Shown: in pieces, positions 47,046 to 57,021 of the stretch | Layout of the letters: each line of letters begins with the position of its first letter | Position numbering within the stretch: the first letter of the stretch is position 1 | From: Peptoniphilus raoultii | GTDB taxonomy: Bacteria; Bacillota; Clostridia; Tissierellales; Peptoniphilaceae | Length of the DNA: 64,000 bases | Reading direction: 5' to 3' | Assembly (NCBI RefSeq): GCF_900099555.1 | Contig: NZ_FMWM01000002.1 | Span: 925,628 to 989,627 of the forward strand | Program-made: the position numbers and the translations under genes | Notes under the pieces: model-generated | The model's input: the letters and a program-made list of their open reading frames with translations, nothing else | Database searches by the model: none | Told to the model about the DNA's origin: nothing

Positions 47046-48062
47046 ATGAATCCTAGAGAAAGATTTGAAGAAGAAGAATATAAATTTTTACAAACTTATG
47101 CCTGCCATGTAAAAGAGTCTAAGGGAAGAAAAGCAAAAGAAGAAAAATGTAATATTAGGACGGACTTTCAAAGAGATAGGGATAGGATTATTCATTCAAA
47201 ATCTTTTAGAAGGTTAAAACATAAAACTCAAGTTTTCATTGCTCCTGAAGGCGACCACTATAGGACAAGGCTTACTCACACATTAGAGGTATGTCAAATT
47301 GCAAGGACAATCGCCAGAGCCTTAAAATTAAATGAAGATTTAACAGAAGCCATTTCACTTGGCCACGATATAGGACACACACCCTTTGGTCACAATGGCG
47401 AGTCCGTTTTAGATGAATTAAATCCCAAGGGTTTTAAACACTATGAGCAGTCCCTAAGAGTTATAGATTTACTTGAAACAAGCGAAAAGAGAAGGGGATT
47501 AAATTTAACTTTTGAAGTTAGAGACGGGATTTTAAACCATCAAGGAACAAATGAAGCCCAAACCCTAGAGGGGAAAATTGTAAAATTTGCTGATAGGATT
47601 GCCTATATAAATCATGATATTGATGATGCAATAAGGGCGGGAATAATTACAATAGATGATTTGCCAAAGGATTTAACTGAAATCTTAGGTTCTTCACATT
47701 CGAAGAGGATTAATACAATGATAACTTCCATTGTAAATAAATCTTTGGACAAGGGAATTGTGGAAATGGAGGATGAAATCTATAAGGCAACAATGAATCT
47801 TAGGGAATTTATGTTTCAAAATGTCTATTTTAATAAAATTGTAAAAAGTGAAAATGATAAGATTAGAATTCTTCTCGCCCAGCTTTTTAAATATTATTTG
47901 AAAAATTTTGACAAAATCCCAAGTTTACATTTAGATATTTATAAGGGCATAGAAACAACAAAAGAAGATATAATAACTGATTATATAGCAGGAATGACAG
48001 ATAACTTCGCCATTAATCAATGGAAAGAAATTTTTATTCCTAAGGGCTGGTCAATTATATGA
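47046..48062 (+). CDS. dgt: dGTPase-like HD-domain triphosphohydrolase
   Basis: Hydrolyses dNTPs to deoxynucleosides and triphosphate. The 338 residues have RDRDRIIHSKSFRRLKHKTQVF, the metal-binding HTLEV and GHDIGHTPFGHNGE motifs, and DRIAYINHDIDDA. GAGGT precedes the ATG. Placement just before dnaG is common in Clostridia. Confidence 0.94.
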   Translation: MNPRERFEEEEYKFLQTYACHVKESKGRKAKEEKCNIRTDFQRDRDRIIHSKSFRRLKHKTQVFIAPEGDHYRTRLTHTLEVCQIARTIARALKLNEDLTEAISLGHDIGHTPFGHNGESVLDELNPKGFKHYEQSLRVIDLLETSEKRRGLNLTFEVRDGILNHQGTNEAQTLEGKIVKFADRIAYINHDIDDAIRAGIITIDDLPKDLTEILGSSHSKRINTMITSIVNKSLDKGIVEMEDEIYKATMNLREFMFQNVYFNKIVKSENDKIRILLAQLFKYYLKNFDKIPSLHLDIYKGIETTKEDIITDYIAGMTDNFAINQWKEIFIPKGWSII

Positions 48063-49852
48063 GTTTTTTAATTGATGATGTACTTCTTGAGGAGATTAGA
48101 GATAGGGCAGAAATCTATGAATTTATTTCAGGATATGTGGATTTAAAAAGATCAGGTTCCAATTACATGGGACTTTGCCCCTTTCATAGCGAAAAAACTC
48201 CGTCCTTTTCAGTTTCTCCATCCAAGGGGATTTTTAAGTGTTTTGGATGCGGCGAAGGGGGAGATGTAATAACTTTTGCCATGAAAAGAGAAAATCTTTC
48301 CTTTACAGAAGCCATTAAGTTTTTAGCAGAAAAATATAATATTGAACTAAAAAAATCAAAATCTTCCATTAATAGAGAAGAGGAAGAAAAGAAAAAAAGA
48401 TTTTTTGAGATAAATAAAGAAGCGGCAAGACTTTTTTTTGCAAATTTAAGGGAGTCCAAGGCTCCTTTATTTTATTTGCAAAAGAGGGGTCTTAGCCAAA
48501 AAACTATACTTAAATATGGCCTTGGTTTTGCAAAAGATTCATGGGATGATTTAAAAAATCATCTTTTAAATAAGGGATATAAGGAAGAAGATTTAATTGA
48601 ATTAAATTTGCTTTCATCTTCCAAGAGCAAAAGCTATGACAGATTTAGAAATAGAATTATTTTTCCAATAATTAATGCAAAAGGAGAAGTAATTGCCTTT
48701 GGTGGAAGAGTTATGGATGATAGCAAACCCAAATATTTAAATTCATCAGAAACGCCAATTTTTCACAAGGGGTCAAATCTTTTTAATTTAAATATAATCT
48801 CAAAGGAGGGAAAGAGGGATAAAATTCTTCTCGTTGAGGGATATATGGATGTTATTTCTCTTTACAATAGTGGTATAAATTATAGTGTAGCAAGCCTTGG
48901 AACATCATTAACAGAAAATCAGGCGAAAATAATTAAAAGGTACGCAAAAGAGGTATATATATGTTATGATGGAGATCTTGCAGGTATAAATGCCACAAAT
49001 AGAGCTATTGATATTTTCTTATCTGTGGGCATAAGCCCTGGGATTGTCAGCCTTCCAGAAGGTCTTGATCCCGATGAATATATAAAAAAATATGGAAAAA
49101 TTTCCTTTGAAGGTCAGCTTAAAAGTGCTCATTCATATTTGGAATATAGAATTTCAAATTTAAGAGAAAAATATAATTTAAAAGAAGCCAAAGGCCTAAG
49201 TGATTTTACCATTGCTGCTGCCAAAATTTTAACAGCCATTAAAAACCCAATAGAAAAGGATGTCTATGTCAAAAAATTTGCCAGCAAATATAAGGTTGAT
49301 GAAAATGTCTTGAATAATTATATAGGTTATTTAAAGAAAAATACCTACAAAAAAGAAGGGACTAAAGTTCAAAAACCAAAGAAAGTATTAAATATAAAAA
49401 GTGGCAAGCTTCTGGCAGAGTTGGGACTTATTTCCTATAGCCTAAAGGATGAAGAAACCTATGCCTATATAAAAGAAAGATTAGATATTATAAGTTTTTC
49501 AAATATGGCAGCAAGGATAATATTTGAAGAGCTTGATAATTACTACAAAAATAAAATGTCAAAAGAAGACTTTTTCCAAGGTCTAATAAAAAAAGACCTA
49601 GTTACAAGAGAATTTATAAATAATATAGCTTCTATGGAAATTAGTGACTATGAAGATAAAAAAATTATTTCTGAATATCTTACGACTCTTGAAAGGGCAA
49701 ATTTAATAAGGGACAAGGAAAATATTCTTGATTCAATAGAAAAAATAGCTGGAACAAAATCTTCTGATAAAAATACTTTAAAGGAGCTTATAAATAAATT
49801 GCAAGAAATAAATCTTAAGTTATCAGATTTAAATGAGGGGGGACAAAAATGA
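48059..49852 (+). CDS. dnaG: DNA primase
   Basis: Makes RNA primers at the replication fork. The 597 residues have an N-terminal CHC2 zinc finger ([11 protein letters not shown] with CFGCGEGGD), the TOPRIM core ([22 protein letters not shown]) and a C-terminal helicase-interaction region. It overlaps dgt and rpoD by four bases each, the classic macromolecular-synthesis arrangement. Confidence 0.97.
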   Translation: MSFLIDDVLLEEIRDRAEIYEFISGYVDLKRSGSNYMGLCPFHSEKTPSFSVSPSKGIFKCFGCGEGGDVITFAMKRENLSFTEAIKFLAEKYNIELKKSKSSINREEEEKKKRFFEINKEAARLFFANLRESKAPLFYLQKRGLSQKTILKYGLGFAKDSWDDLKNHLLNKGYKEEDLIELNLLSSSKSKSYDRFRNRIIFPIINAKGEVIAFGGRVMDDSKPKYLNSSETPIFHKGSNLFNLNIISKEGKRDKILLVEGYMDVISLYNSGINYSVASLGTSLTENQAKIIKRYAKEVYICYDGDLAGINATNRAIDIFLSVGISPGIVSLPEGLDPDEYIKKYGKISFEGQLKSAHSYLEYRISNLREKYNLKEAKGLSDFTIAAAKILTAIKNPIEKDVYVKKFASKYKVDENVLNNYIGYLKKNTYKKEGTKVQKPKKVLNIKSGKLLAELGLISYSLKDEETYAYIKERLDIISFSNMAARIIFEELDNYYKNKMSKEDFFQGLIKKDLVTREFINNIASMEISDYEDKKIISEYLTTLERANLIRDKENILDSIEKIAGTKSSDKNTLKELINKLQEINLKLSDLNEGGQK

Positions 49853-50946
49853 GTGAGGAAATAGATAAGACAAAAGAGTCAATGGACAATGTAATTGATT
49901 CTTTAAAAAAGAGCGGCAAAAAAAAGGGCAATCTCACTTATGACGAAATTTCTTATGCCTTAGATGAATATCCTATGGAAAGTGATGAAATAGATTCTAT
50001 TTATAAATATTTGGAAAAATCAGGAATAGAACTTTTAAATGACGATGAAAAGGAATCAATTGATGATAAGGAAGAAATAGACCCGTCTAAAGAAGATTTA
50101 TCTGTACCGAAGGGCATAAATGTTGATGACCCGGTTAGGATGTATTTAAAAGAAATTGGTAAAATCCCCCTATTAACGGGCAATGAAGAGGTGGAAATTG
50201 CCAAGAGAATGGAAAAAGGAGATAAGGCAGCAAAAAAAGAACTTGCTGAGGCAAATTTAAGACTTGTTGTTTCCATAGCAAAGAGATATGTTGGAAGAGG
50301 CATGAGTTTTTTAGACCTTATCCAAGAGGGGAATCTTGGTCTTATGAAAGCCGTTGAAAAATTTGACTATACAAAGGGATTTAAATTTTCAACCTACGCC
50401 ACTTGGTGGATAAGACAGGCCATAACAAGAGCCATTGCTGACCAAGCAAGAACAATTAGAATTCCCGTTCATATGGTTGAAACAATTAATAAACTTGTCA
50501 GAGTTCAAAGACAGCTTGTTCAGGAACTGGGCCGTGATCCTATGCCAGAAGAAATTGCCAAGGAAATGAATTTAGATGTGGAAAAGGTTAGGGAAATCCA
50601 AAAAATTGCCCAAGAACCAGTGTCACTTGAAACGCCAATTGGGGAAGAAGAAGATTCTCATTTAGGAGATTTTATCCCTGATGATGAAATTTTATCACCT
50701 CAAGATGCGGCAACTTTCACTCTTTTAAAGGAACAATTATCTTATGTTTTAGAAACATTAACTGAAAGAGAAAAGAAAGTTTTGACCCTAAGATTTGGGT
50801 TAGATGATGGAAGGGCAAGAACTTTGGAAGAAGTAGGAAAGGAATTTGACGTTACAAGAGAGAGAATAAGACAGATTGAAGCCAAGGCCTTAAGGAAACT
50901 TCGCCATCCTTCAAGAAGTAAAAAATTAAAGGATTTTTTGGAATGA
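49849..50946 (+). CDS. rpoD: Primary RNA polymerase sigma factor (SigA/RpoD)
   Basis: Housekeeping sigma factor. The 365 residues have a short region 1.1, region 1.2 ([15 protein letters not shown]), region 2 ([41 protein letters not shown]), region 3 ([14 protein letters not shown]) and the region 4 HTH ([30 protein letters not shown]). It recognises the TTGACA/TATAAT promoters seen across the window. Confidence 0.98.
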   Translation: MSEEIDKTKESMDNVIDSLKKSGKKKGNLTYDEISYALDEYPMESDEIDSIYKYLEKSGIELLNDDEKESIDDKEEIDPSKEDLSVPKGINVDDPVRMYLKEIGKIPLLTGNEEVEIAKRMEKGDKAAKKELAEANLRLVVSIAKRYVGRGMSFLDLIQEGNLGLMKAVEKFDYTKGFKFSTYATWWIRQAITRAIADQARTIRIPVHMVETINKLVRVQRQLVQELGRDPMPEEIAKEMNLDVEKVREIQKIAQEPVSLETPIGEEEDSHLGDFIPDDEILSPQDAATFTLLKEQLSYVLETLTEREKKVLTLRFGLDDGRARTLEEVGKEFDVTRERIRQIEAKALRKLRHPSRSKKLKDFLE

Positions 50947-51635
50947 TAAATTTATCAAAAAGACTAAGGGCTTTAGCAGATTTTTGTGATGAAAATAAAA
51001 TAATTGCAGATATAGGCACAGATCATGGATTTGTGCCAAATTTTCTATATGAGGAAAAAAATACAAAAAAAATCTATGCTGTTGACATTTCAAAAAGCTG
51101 CCTTCAAAAATCTATGGATTTTACAAAGTTAAGAGCAAATGAAAGAGGAATTGATCATATTATTTCAGATGGTCTAAAAAATGTGCCTCCTGCTGATAAC
51201 ATAATAATTGCTGGCATGGGAGGAGTTTTAATTACCAGGATTTTAGAAAGAAATATGGAAAAAGCAAGAGCAGCAGAAAAACTTATATTGCAGCCAATGC
51301 AGCAAGCAGATTTTTTGAGGAAATTTTTATATGACAAGGCTTTTGAAATTTTAGATGAAAAAATTATCTATGAAGACAAAAAGTACTTTCAAATAATTGT
51401 AGGAAGATTTACAGGTAAAATTACTACCTATGAAAAAGAGGATTTAATTGTCCCAAAAATTTTAAGGGAAAGGAAAGACAAAAGTCTTATAGATTTTTTA
51501 GAAGATAAAATAGGACAAAATAATTTTATCCTTCATCATATGGACAAGAAAAGTCTAAGGGCAAAAGAGAGAATAGAAGATTTAGAAAGAGAAAATAAAA
51601 AATTTAAGGAGTTAGTTTATGAAATATCAAAATAA
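50943..51635 (+). CDS. trmK: tRNA (adenine-22 N1) methyltransferase TrmK
   Basis: Methylates A22 of tRNAs. The 230 residues show [15 protein letters not shown] (SAM motif I), [13 protein letters not shown], the DGLKNV strand and the [11 protein letters not shown] loop typical of TrmK. The rpoD-trmK-nif3 order is conserved in Firmicutes. It overlaps both neighbours. Confidence 0.94.
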   Translation: MINLSKRLRALADFCDENKIIADIGTDHGFVPNFLYEEKNTKKIYAVDISKSCLQKSMDFTKLRANERGIDHIISDGLKNVPPADNIIIAGMGGVLITRILERNMEKARAAEKLILQPMQQADFLRKFLYDKAFEILDEKIIYEDKKYFQIIVGRFTGKITTYEKEDLIVPKILRERKDKSLIDFLEDKIGQNNFILHHMDKKSLRAKERIEDLERENKKFKELVYEISK

Positions 51636-52392
51636 GGATATTATTGAATATATGGACAATTGGGCAAAAAAAGAATATGCCCTGTCTTGGGACAACTGCG
51701 GCAAGCAGGTTTATTTTGAAAGAGAAAATAAGGGCCTTTTACTTGCCTTAGATGTAACAGACGAAGTTATAAAAAGCTCAGAAGACCTTGGTTATAATTT
51801 AATAATAAGCCACCACCCCCTTTTATTTACTGGAACAAAAAATATAATTGAAGGCACCTATTTAGGCGACAATTTAATAAAATTAATTGAAGAAAAGATA
51901 TCAGTTTATAGTGCCCACACAAATTTAGACATAGCAAGAGAAGGAGTAAATTATGCCCTAGCTGACTTTTTGAAATTAAAAAATTTAAAGCCCCTTGCCA
52001 TAGATGAAGAAAAGGAAATCGGCCTTGTTGGCGAACTGGAAAGCCCAAAAGACATAAGGGAAATAATAAAAGAATTTGAAGAAAAATTAAATATCAGGGG
52101 CATAAGATGCTACGGCAGGCGAGAAAAAGTTAAAAAAATTTCCCTTTGCGGCGGTGCAGGATCAGATTATTTTAACAAGGCCTTGGAAAATGAATCTGAC
52201 CTATTCTTAACAGGTGATGTAAAATATCATGAAGGCCAAAGAGCCTATGAAAATAAAATTTTAATGCTGGATATTGGCCACTTCGGTTCAGAAAAATTAA
52301 TTTTACCGAGAATAAAAGAAAAACTGTTAAAAGAATTTCCAGACCTTAAAATTGAAATATTTAATAGATCAAGTTTTTTATTAGACTATTAA
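51619..52392 (+). CDS. Nif3-like dinuclear metal-centre protein
   Basis: A 257-residue NIF3/YqfO-family protein forming toroidal hexamers; biochemical role unsettled. Metal ligands are visible in ISHHPLLFTG, YSAHTNLDIA and near the end DIGHFGSEKL. It is the last gene of the macro-operon and overlaps trmK by 17 bases. RNase P RNA follows with its own promoter. Confidence 0.93.
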   Translation: MKYQNKDIIEYMDNWAKKEYALSWDNCGKQVYFERENKGLLLALDVTDEVIKSSEDLGYNLIISHHPLLFTGTKNIIEGTYLGDNLIKLIEEKISVYSAHTNLDIAREGVNYALADFLKLKNLKPLAIDEEKEIGLVGELESPKDIREIIKEFEEKLNIRGIRCYGRREKVKKISLCGGAGSDYFNKALENESDLFLTGDVKYHEGQRAYENKILMLDIGHFGSEKLILPRIKEKLLKEFPDLKIEIFNRSSFLLDY

Positions 52393-52396
52393 AAGC

Positions 52397-52425
52397 TTGA
52401 ATAAAATTAAAAAGCTTGCTAAAAT
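52397..52425 (+). promoter_or_regulatory. rnpB promoter
   Basis: TTGAAT (52397-52402), 17 bases, TAAAAT (52420-52425), seven bases before the predicted 5' end of the RNA. Confidence 0.75.
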
Positions 52426-52431
52426 AAATTT

Positions 52432-52757
52432 ATAAGTAAGTTGGTCAACTGCACCAGGTGTGAGGAAAGTCTGCGCTCCATAGAGCAAGAATGCTTGCTA
52501 ACGGCAAGTGGGGGCGACCCTAAGGCTAGTGCAACAGAAATATACCGCCAAAATTTGGTAAGGGTGGAAAGGCGAGGTAAGAGCTCACCGGATTATTAGT
52601 GATAATAATGCCATGTAAACCCCATTCGGAGCAAGACCGCAAAGGAAAAAGAGATGCTGCTCGTATCTCCCGGTTGGTAGGTCGCTAGAAACTCTTGGCG
52701 ACAGGGGTTCAAGATAGATAGTTGACAAAACAGAACGCAGCTTATAGACTTACTTAT
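52432..52757 (+). ncRNA. rnpB: RNase P RNA
   Basis: Catalytic RNA that matures tRNA 5' ends. The ends pair as helix P1 (ATAAGTAAGT with ACTTACTTAT). The conserved GAGGAAAGTC near the 5' end, the ACAGAAATATACCGCC block, GGTAAGGGTGGAAAGGCGAGGTAAGAG region and the 3' GACAAAACAGAACGCAGCTTATAGAC segment are all present. About 326 bases, a normal length. Confidence 0.95.
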
Positions 52758-52771
52758 ATTTATAAAAAAAG

Positions 52772-52818
52772 AAAGTTACAAGATTGTTAAAAAAATTTTA
52801 ACTATTTTGTAACTTTTT
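52772..52818 (+). terminator. rnpB terminator
   Basis: AAAGTTACAA (52772-52781) pairs with TTGTAACTTT (52807-52816), with an inner GTTAAAA/TTTTAAC stem, then T run. Confidence 0.85.
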
Positions 52819-52819
52819 G

Positions 52820-52848
52820 TTGCTTTTTTGTAATCTTTTTGCTATACT
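52820..52848 (+). promoter_or_regulatory. Promoter of the NlpC/P60 gene
   Basis: TTGCTT (52820-52825), 17 bases, TATACT (52843-52848), 38 bases before the chosen start. Confidence 0.65.
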
Positions 52849-52885
52849 ATAAAAGAATTAATTTCAGATATAGGAGTTGTTAATT

Positions 52886-54043
52886 TTGTGGTCTATAAAA
52901 AATAAGTTGCCAATGGGGCTTATAGCTCTTTGTGCAGTGTCTATAGTAAGTTTAAAGGACACAGGAATATTTATAAATGAACATATACAAAAAACCTATA
53001 GTGGAAATCAAGTTTCCTTTGCTATTGGCGAAGAAGTAAATGTCATTGAAAAGACAAAAGATTCTTATATAGTTAAGAAAGGTAAGGCAAAACTTACTAT
53101 TCCTCAAAGTAAAATATTATTAACAGAAGTTAATGTACCAACATATAAAGTAATAAAGCAAGGACCTATTAAAAAAGATGGAGCAGTGCTTAGAAATCTT
53201 TTTATAGGCGAATATGCAGTTGAAGTTCAAAATAATAAAGATTCAGTCGTTATCAGATGCAATGATGGCACAGTAGGCACAGTTTCAAAGGATTCCATTG
53301 AAAAGATAGCTTCAACAAGAGAAAATGAAACAAAAGTTAAAGTTAAAGCAAATACAAAAGCCAAAAATGATAAAGAAGTATTAGACTTAAAGGCAGGAGA
53401 AAGTGTTAACGTTGTTGATTTTAACAATGGCGATTTTATTATTAAAGATGACAATGGCAAAAAATACAATCTTCCAGCAGAAAAATTAGCTATTGAAACT
53501 GGCAAAAAAGTAGAAAAGACAGAAGAAAAAGATAGCGAAGAAAATTCCTTAAGCCTAATAAAAGTAATGGATGAAGATTCAAAAGAAATCGAAAAGATTG
53601 CAAAATCTAAGGCAAAAATAAAAGCTGAAAAAGAAATGACTTATGCACCTCAAGATTTAAGTAACGCTTCAGAAACAGTAAATAGGATTATATCTTCTGC
53701 ATATTCAAAAATGGGCACTACATATGTTTATGGGGCCACAGGAGATGGCGGTTATGACTGCAGCGGATTTGTCTATGCAATTTACAAGAATGAAATGGGC
53801 ATATCAATTCCAAGATCATCAAGCGAACAGGCAAATGCTGGCAGACCCATAGAAAAATTAGAACTTAGGGAAGGCGACCTTGTATTTTTCAATACAAGCG
53901 GATCTGGAGTTAGCCATGTAGGGATTTATATTGGCGGCGGCGAATTTATTCACGCATCTTCAGGAGCTGGAAAAGTTGTTATAAGTTCCTTAAGCGAAGA
54001 TTATTATGCTGAAAGATACTTAAGCGCAGCAAGAGTATTATAG
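52886..54043 (+). CDS. Exported NlpC/P60 peptidoglycan endopeptidase with SH3-like repeats
   Basis: Predicted D,L-endopeptidase acting on wall stem peptides. TTG at 52886 is chosen for its spacing to TAGGAG; a TTG at 52877 is too close. An N-terminal membrane/signal segment (MGLIALCAVSIVSL) leads into three SH3-like modules (about 25-200), a basic helical linker, and the NlpC/P60 domain with Cys in YDCSGF, His in SHVGIYIG and His in FIHASS. 386 residues. It stands alone between its promoter and a terminator. Confidence 0.9.
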   Translation: MWSIKNKLPMGLIALCAVSIVSLKDTGIFINEHIQKTYSGNQVSFAIGEEVNVIEKTKDSYIVKKGKAKLTIPQSKILLTEVNVPTYKVIKQGPIKKDGAVLRNLFIGEYAVEVQNNKDSVVIRCNDGTVGTVSKDSIEKIASTRENETKVKVKANTKAKNDKEVLDLKAGESVNVVDFNNGDFIIKDDNGKKYNLPAEKLAIETGKKVEKTEEKDSEENSLSLIKVMDEDSKEIEKIAKSKAKIKAEKEMTYAPQDLSNASETVNRIISSAYSKMGTTYVYGATGDGGYDCSGFVYAIYKNEMGISIPRSSSEQANAGRPIEKLELREGDLVFFNTSGSGVSHVGIYIGGGEFIHASSGAGKVVISSLSEDYYAERYLSAARVL

Positions 54044-54065
54044 AGTATTATAATGAAGAGAAATT

Positions 54066-54090
54066 AAAGACCTTTAAGGTCTTTTTTTTT
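54066..54090 (+). terminator. Terminator of the NlpC/P60 gene
   Basis: AAAGACCT and AGGTCTTT form an eight-base stem followed by nine T. Confidence 0.88.
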
Positions 54091-54190
54091 ATGTATAGGT
54101 AAAACAAGTAGGACTTTCCTGCTAAAATTCTGGGTACTGTAGCCTTGCTTGTGCTCGTAGAGTACGGACTATCCCCATTTAATAAAACAT

Positions 54191-54539
54191 GCAGGGCTGT
54201 CCTTAAGGAGCGAGAGCGACTGTAGGGCTGTCCTGCTTAAAATAAAAAATGTGAAGAAAATAAAAAAATAAAACTAAAACTAAAACAAGGAGGACAGCCT
54301 TACGCCCATTCGCTTGCAGTCGAATCATTCCAATCGTGCTTCCTTTTAGTAGCACTCTTGGGGATTCTTTGCATGATCCAGACCTAACTTGGTGAGCATA
54401 GCGAGTCTTAGTAGGTCTGATGCAACCAATTGTTCAAATCTTTGATTTGAATGCAATTGTCTGCTGTCCCTGCCACAATTCGGCCTTCGCTTTGCTTGGC
54501 TTCATTGGGCTAGGGCTGCAAAAGACAGCCCTCCTAAGA
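54191..54539 (+). repeat. Long-form copy (R1) of the AGGGCTGTC repeat family
   Basis: Begins with two left motifs (GCAGGGCTGTCC at 54191 and TAGGGCTGTCCTGC at 54233), then the A-rich spacer and AGGAGGACAGCCTTA. The interior is about 220 bases, longer than in short copies, and is largely shared with R2. It includes a nested hairpin, AGACCTA...TAGGTCT (54380-54418), around TGAGCATAGCGA. It ends in AGGGCTG-CAAAAGA-CAGCCCT. The preceding 54091-54190 holds a degenerate palindrome copy (GGACTATCCCCATTTAATAA). No gene is seen in 54044-54576. Confidence 0.85.
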
Positions 54540-54576
54540 TAAAAATAATAAAATAAAAGAAGAATAGCAACAATGG

Positions 54577-55848
54577 CTATTCTTCCAAAACAAATTTTCT
54601 AATTTCCTTAATAAGATAAAAAGAGCCGCACCACAAAATTAAATCCTCATCTCCAGCAAGTTCAAGGCTTTTTTCAAAGGCTTTTTTCACATCAAGGTCT
54701 TCATAAATTTCACTATCATCACCAGAAAATGTCTCAAAAATATCCACCAAATCTGATATTTCACTTTTCCTAAATGAATCAATTTCCGTAAGCACAATTT
54801 TTTTAGAAATCCTTACCATTTTCTCAATAATATTTTCTCTGTCCTTGTCCCTTAAAATTGAAAAACCTAAAATCAAATTTCTATAAGAAAATTTTTTAAG
54901 ATTTTCCAAAAGGGCATCTATGGCCTCCATATTATGGGCCCCGTCAATTAAAATTAAGGGCTTCCTAGAAATAATTTCAAGCCTACCGGTATTTTTTGCC
55001 CTTTCAATTCCGGATTTTATTTTTTCATCATCAAGTTTATAATATTTTTTAAGATAATCTAGGACCAATAGAGCAAGGGATGCATTATAGGCTTGGTGGT
55101 TACCAATTAAACTTGTTTTTACATTTTTAAAGCCCATAAAATCAAAAGAATTTCCCCAAATGCCAGATGACAAATTTTTAACATCACTCATTTCAAAAGT
55201 TACAAGATTAGAATTTTTTTCCTGGCAAATGGCAACCAGTTCATTAAAGGCTTCATCCCTTTGGGGATAGGAAAAGGAAGGAACCCCGTCCTTTATAATT
55301 CCGCCCTTATTCCAAGCAATTTCCTTTAAACTTTTGCCTAAAATATTTATATGGTCATAGGAAATTGGCGTAAAAATTGCCGCCAAGGGCTTTTTCATAA
55401 CATTTGTGGCATCAAAACGGCCGCCAAGGCCAACCTCAATAATTGCTAAGGAAACTTTTTTCTTGTAAAAATAAAGAAAGGCACAGGCAACTTGAATTTC
55501 AAAACCTGTAACATATTTTTCCTCCTTATCAAGCCTATTAACGAGGGGATGAATTTCTCTTAAAATCTTTTCATAATCCTCATCTGAAATTTTTTCCTCA
55601 TTAATTTCAATACATTCATTAATATTGGAAATAAAGGGGGAGGTGAAAGCTCCCACCCTATAAGAATTTTCAGCCATGGCATATTTTAAAAAACTTACAA
55701 CAGATCCCTTGGCATTAGTTCCCGTAACGTGCAGAGTCTTTATCTTATCCTGCGGCCTATCCAAAAGCTCAAGCAAAAGAGAAATATTTTCAGTTGAAAA
55801 ATCTACCATAGGAGTTTCTCTATTTAAAAGCCAATCTATTTCATTCAT
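54577..55848 (-). CDS. folC: Folylpolyglutamate synthase / dihydrofolate synthase
   Basis: Adds glutamate to dihydropteroate and folates. The 423 residues have the P-loop VTGTNAKGSVVSFL, FTSPFISNINECI, EVGLGGRFDATNV and ILIDGAHNMEA. GAGGT precedes the ATG. It is divergent from the THF-riboswitch folT unit, so folate synthesis and uptake genes share one intergenic region. Confidence 0.96.
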   Translation of the reverse strand: MNEIDWLLNRETPMVDFSTENISLLLELLDRPQDKIKTLHVTGTNAKGSVVSFLKYAMAENSYRVGAFTSPFISNINECIEINEEKISDEDYEKILREIHPLVNRLDKEEKYVTGFEIQVACAFLYFYKKKVSLAIIEVGLGGRFDATNVMKKPLAAIFTPISYDHINILGKSLKEIAWNKGGIIKDGVPSFSYPQRDEAFNELVAICQEKNSNLVTFEMSDVKNLSSGIWGNSFDFMGFKNVKTSLIGNHQAYNASLALLVLDYLKKYYKLDDEKIKSGIERAKNTGRLEIISRKPLILIDGAHNMEAIDALLENLKKFSYRNLILGFSILRDKDRENIIEKMVRISKKIVLTEIDSFRKSEISDLVDIFETFSGDDSEIYEDLDVKKAFEKSLELAGDEDLILWCGSFYLIKEIRKFVLEE

Positions 55849-55859
55849 AATTTTACCTC

Positions 55860-55888
55860 TTTACCTTTTATATATATTCAATTATAAT
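55860..55888 (+). promoter_or_regulatory. folT promoter
   Basis: TTTACC (55860-55865), 17 bases, TATAAT (55883-55888), placing the start of transcription at the beginning of the riboswitch. Confidence 0.75.
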
Positions 55889-55894
55889 GGAAAT

Positions 55895-55987
55895 GACAGA
55901 GTAGGTAAAGAGCGTCAAGTGCCGGGAAATGGGTTGTTGTTCCCGGACGAAAGCAAAGTCTTATGATTCTTTATTGCGGCCGCTGTT
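55895..55987 (+). ncRNA. Tetrahydrofolate (THF) riboswitch, folT type
   Basis: The element matches the THF-I class as I know it: GAGTAGG, GCGTCAAGTG, the CCGGG/CCCGG helix around AATGGGTTGTTG, ACGAAAGC, and the late TTTATTGCGGCCGCT. ACAG (55896-55899) and CTGT (55983-55986) close the outer stem. It precedes folT, a folate transporter gene, with a terminator between. Confidence 0.9.
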
Positions 55988-55988
55988 T

Positions 55989-56023
55989 AGCTCTCTCTTA
56001 ATTTTAAGAAAGGAGCTTTTTTT
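55989..56023 (+). terminator. Expression platform of the THF riboswitch: terminator that also hides the folT ribosome site
   Basis: AGCTC (55989-55993) pairs with GAGCT (56013-56017), with an inner CTT/AAG stem, then seven T running into the folT ATG. The AAGGAG ribosome site lies in the right arm, so folding would block both transcription and translation. Confidence 0.8.
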
Positions 56024-56530
56024 ATGGAAAGACAAGTCATTAATACAAAAGTGCTTGTTAGGGCTTCATTTTTATGTGCCCTTTCAGTAGTGTTGACAAG
56101 ATTTTTATCAGTAATGCTTACAGCAAATTTAAGAGTAGGATTAGGCTGGATGCCCCTAATTTTATCGGGCACCTTATTTGGCCCCTTAGTTGGCGGGCTT
56201 TGTGGTCTTGTTACTGATCTTGTTGGTGTTGCCATAAATCCCATGGGGACAATCCACCTAGGTTTTACCCTTTCATCAATATTAACAGGATTAATTCCTG
56301 GCCTTTGCTCGTATTTTTTAAAGGGCAAAAAAGATGAAACAGTAATCACATTTTCAGTCATTTTGGTAGCAATATTTGTGCATGCAATTTTAAACACAAT
56401 TTGGCTAACACAGCTTTATGGCGATGGATTTTTAGTAATTCTCCCACCAAGAATTTTAAAAATCGGTATAGAATCAATTGCAGTTATAGTAACAGGCATA
56501 GTTTTGTCAAAAGTATTAAAAAAACTATAA
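56024..56530 (+). CDS. folT: Folate ECF transporter S component
   Basis: Membrane folate-binding subunit that works with a shared ECF energising module, which is not in this window. The 168 residues form about six helices. The segments VRASFLCALSVVLTRFL, LRVGLGWMPLILSG and LFGPLVGGLCGLVTDLVG are typical of FolT. The THF riboswitch in front confirms the substrate class. Confidence 0.92.
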   Translation: MERQVINTKVLVRASFLCALSVVLTRFLSVMLTANLRVGLGWMPLILSGTLFGPLVGGLCGLVTDLVGVAINPMGTIHLGFTLSSILTGLIPGLCSYFLKGKKDETVITFSVILVAIFVHAILNTIWLTQLYGDGFLVILPPRILKIGIESIAVIVTGIVLSKVLKKL

Positions 56531-56542
56531 AAGAGGAGAAAG

Positions 56543-56567
56543 GCTCAGCAAAAACTGAGCTTTTTTT
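56543..56567 (+). terminator. folT terminator
   Basis: GCTCAG (56543-56548) pairs with CTGAGC (56555-56560), followed by seven T. Confidence 0.9.
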
Positions 56568-56638
56568 GATTTTTACAAAAATTAAAAATGTCTGGGACTG
56601 GAGGGCTGCCCCTTGAGAACTGTACCCATAAAAAACTT

Positions 56639-56880
56639 GCAGGGCTGTCCTTTAGGGCTGTCCTGCTTAAAATAAAAGAAGAAAAGAAAAAAGAAAAACT
56701 AAAACAAGGAGGACAGCCTTACGTAAATTTCGCTATGCTCAATTTACTTGCAGTCGAATCTTTCCAATCGTGCTTCCTTTCAGTCGCACTCTTGGGGATT
56801 CTTTGCGTGAGTCCTGCCACAATTCAGCCTTCGCTCCGCTTGGCTTCATTGGGCTAGGGCTGCAAAAGACAGCCCTCCTT
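56639..56880 (+). repeat. Long-form copy (R2) of the AGGGCTGTC repeat family
   Basis: Starts GCAGGGCTGTCC, repeats the left motif (TAGGGCTGTCCTGC), then the A-rich spacer, AGGAGGACAGCCTTAC and the hairpin GTAAATT-TCGCTATGCTC-AATTTAC. Blocks shared with R1 follow: GTCGAATC, CTCTTGGGGATTCTTTGC and CTTGGCTTCATTGGGCTAGG. It ends AGGGCTG...CAGCCCTCCT. A degenerate palindrome motif lies at 56593-56630. Confidence 0.85.
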
Positions 56881-56891
56881 AAAAAATAAAA

Positions 56892-56912
56892 GAGGGACAG
56901 TCCCCATCTAAC
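56892..56912 (+). repeat. GGGACAGTCCCC palindrome motif
   Basis: GGGACAGTCCCC followed by ATCTAAC. It is an inverted-orientation copy of the palindrome family that accompanies the repeats, 12 bases after R2. The remaining gap to the brnQ promoter (56913-57021) holds nothing I can identify. Confidence 0.7.
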
Positions 56913-57021
56913 AAAAACATAGCTTTTTTGATTTTTACAAAAATGAATTGCTTTAAATTTAAAAAAAGTCTATAATTTTTTTAATATATTTTTTATTTAG
57001 CCATAAAAACTCTCGAAATAC

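Noticed and set aside
56588..56857. Open frames over R2 and R3/R4 (also 58467-58682)
   Set aside because: They lie wholly in repeat DNA and have no ribosome site or protein-like composition.
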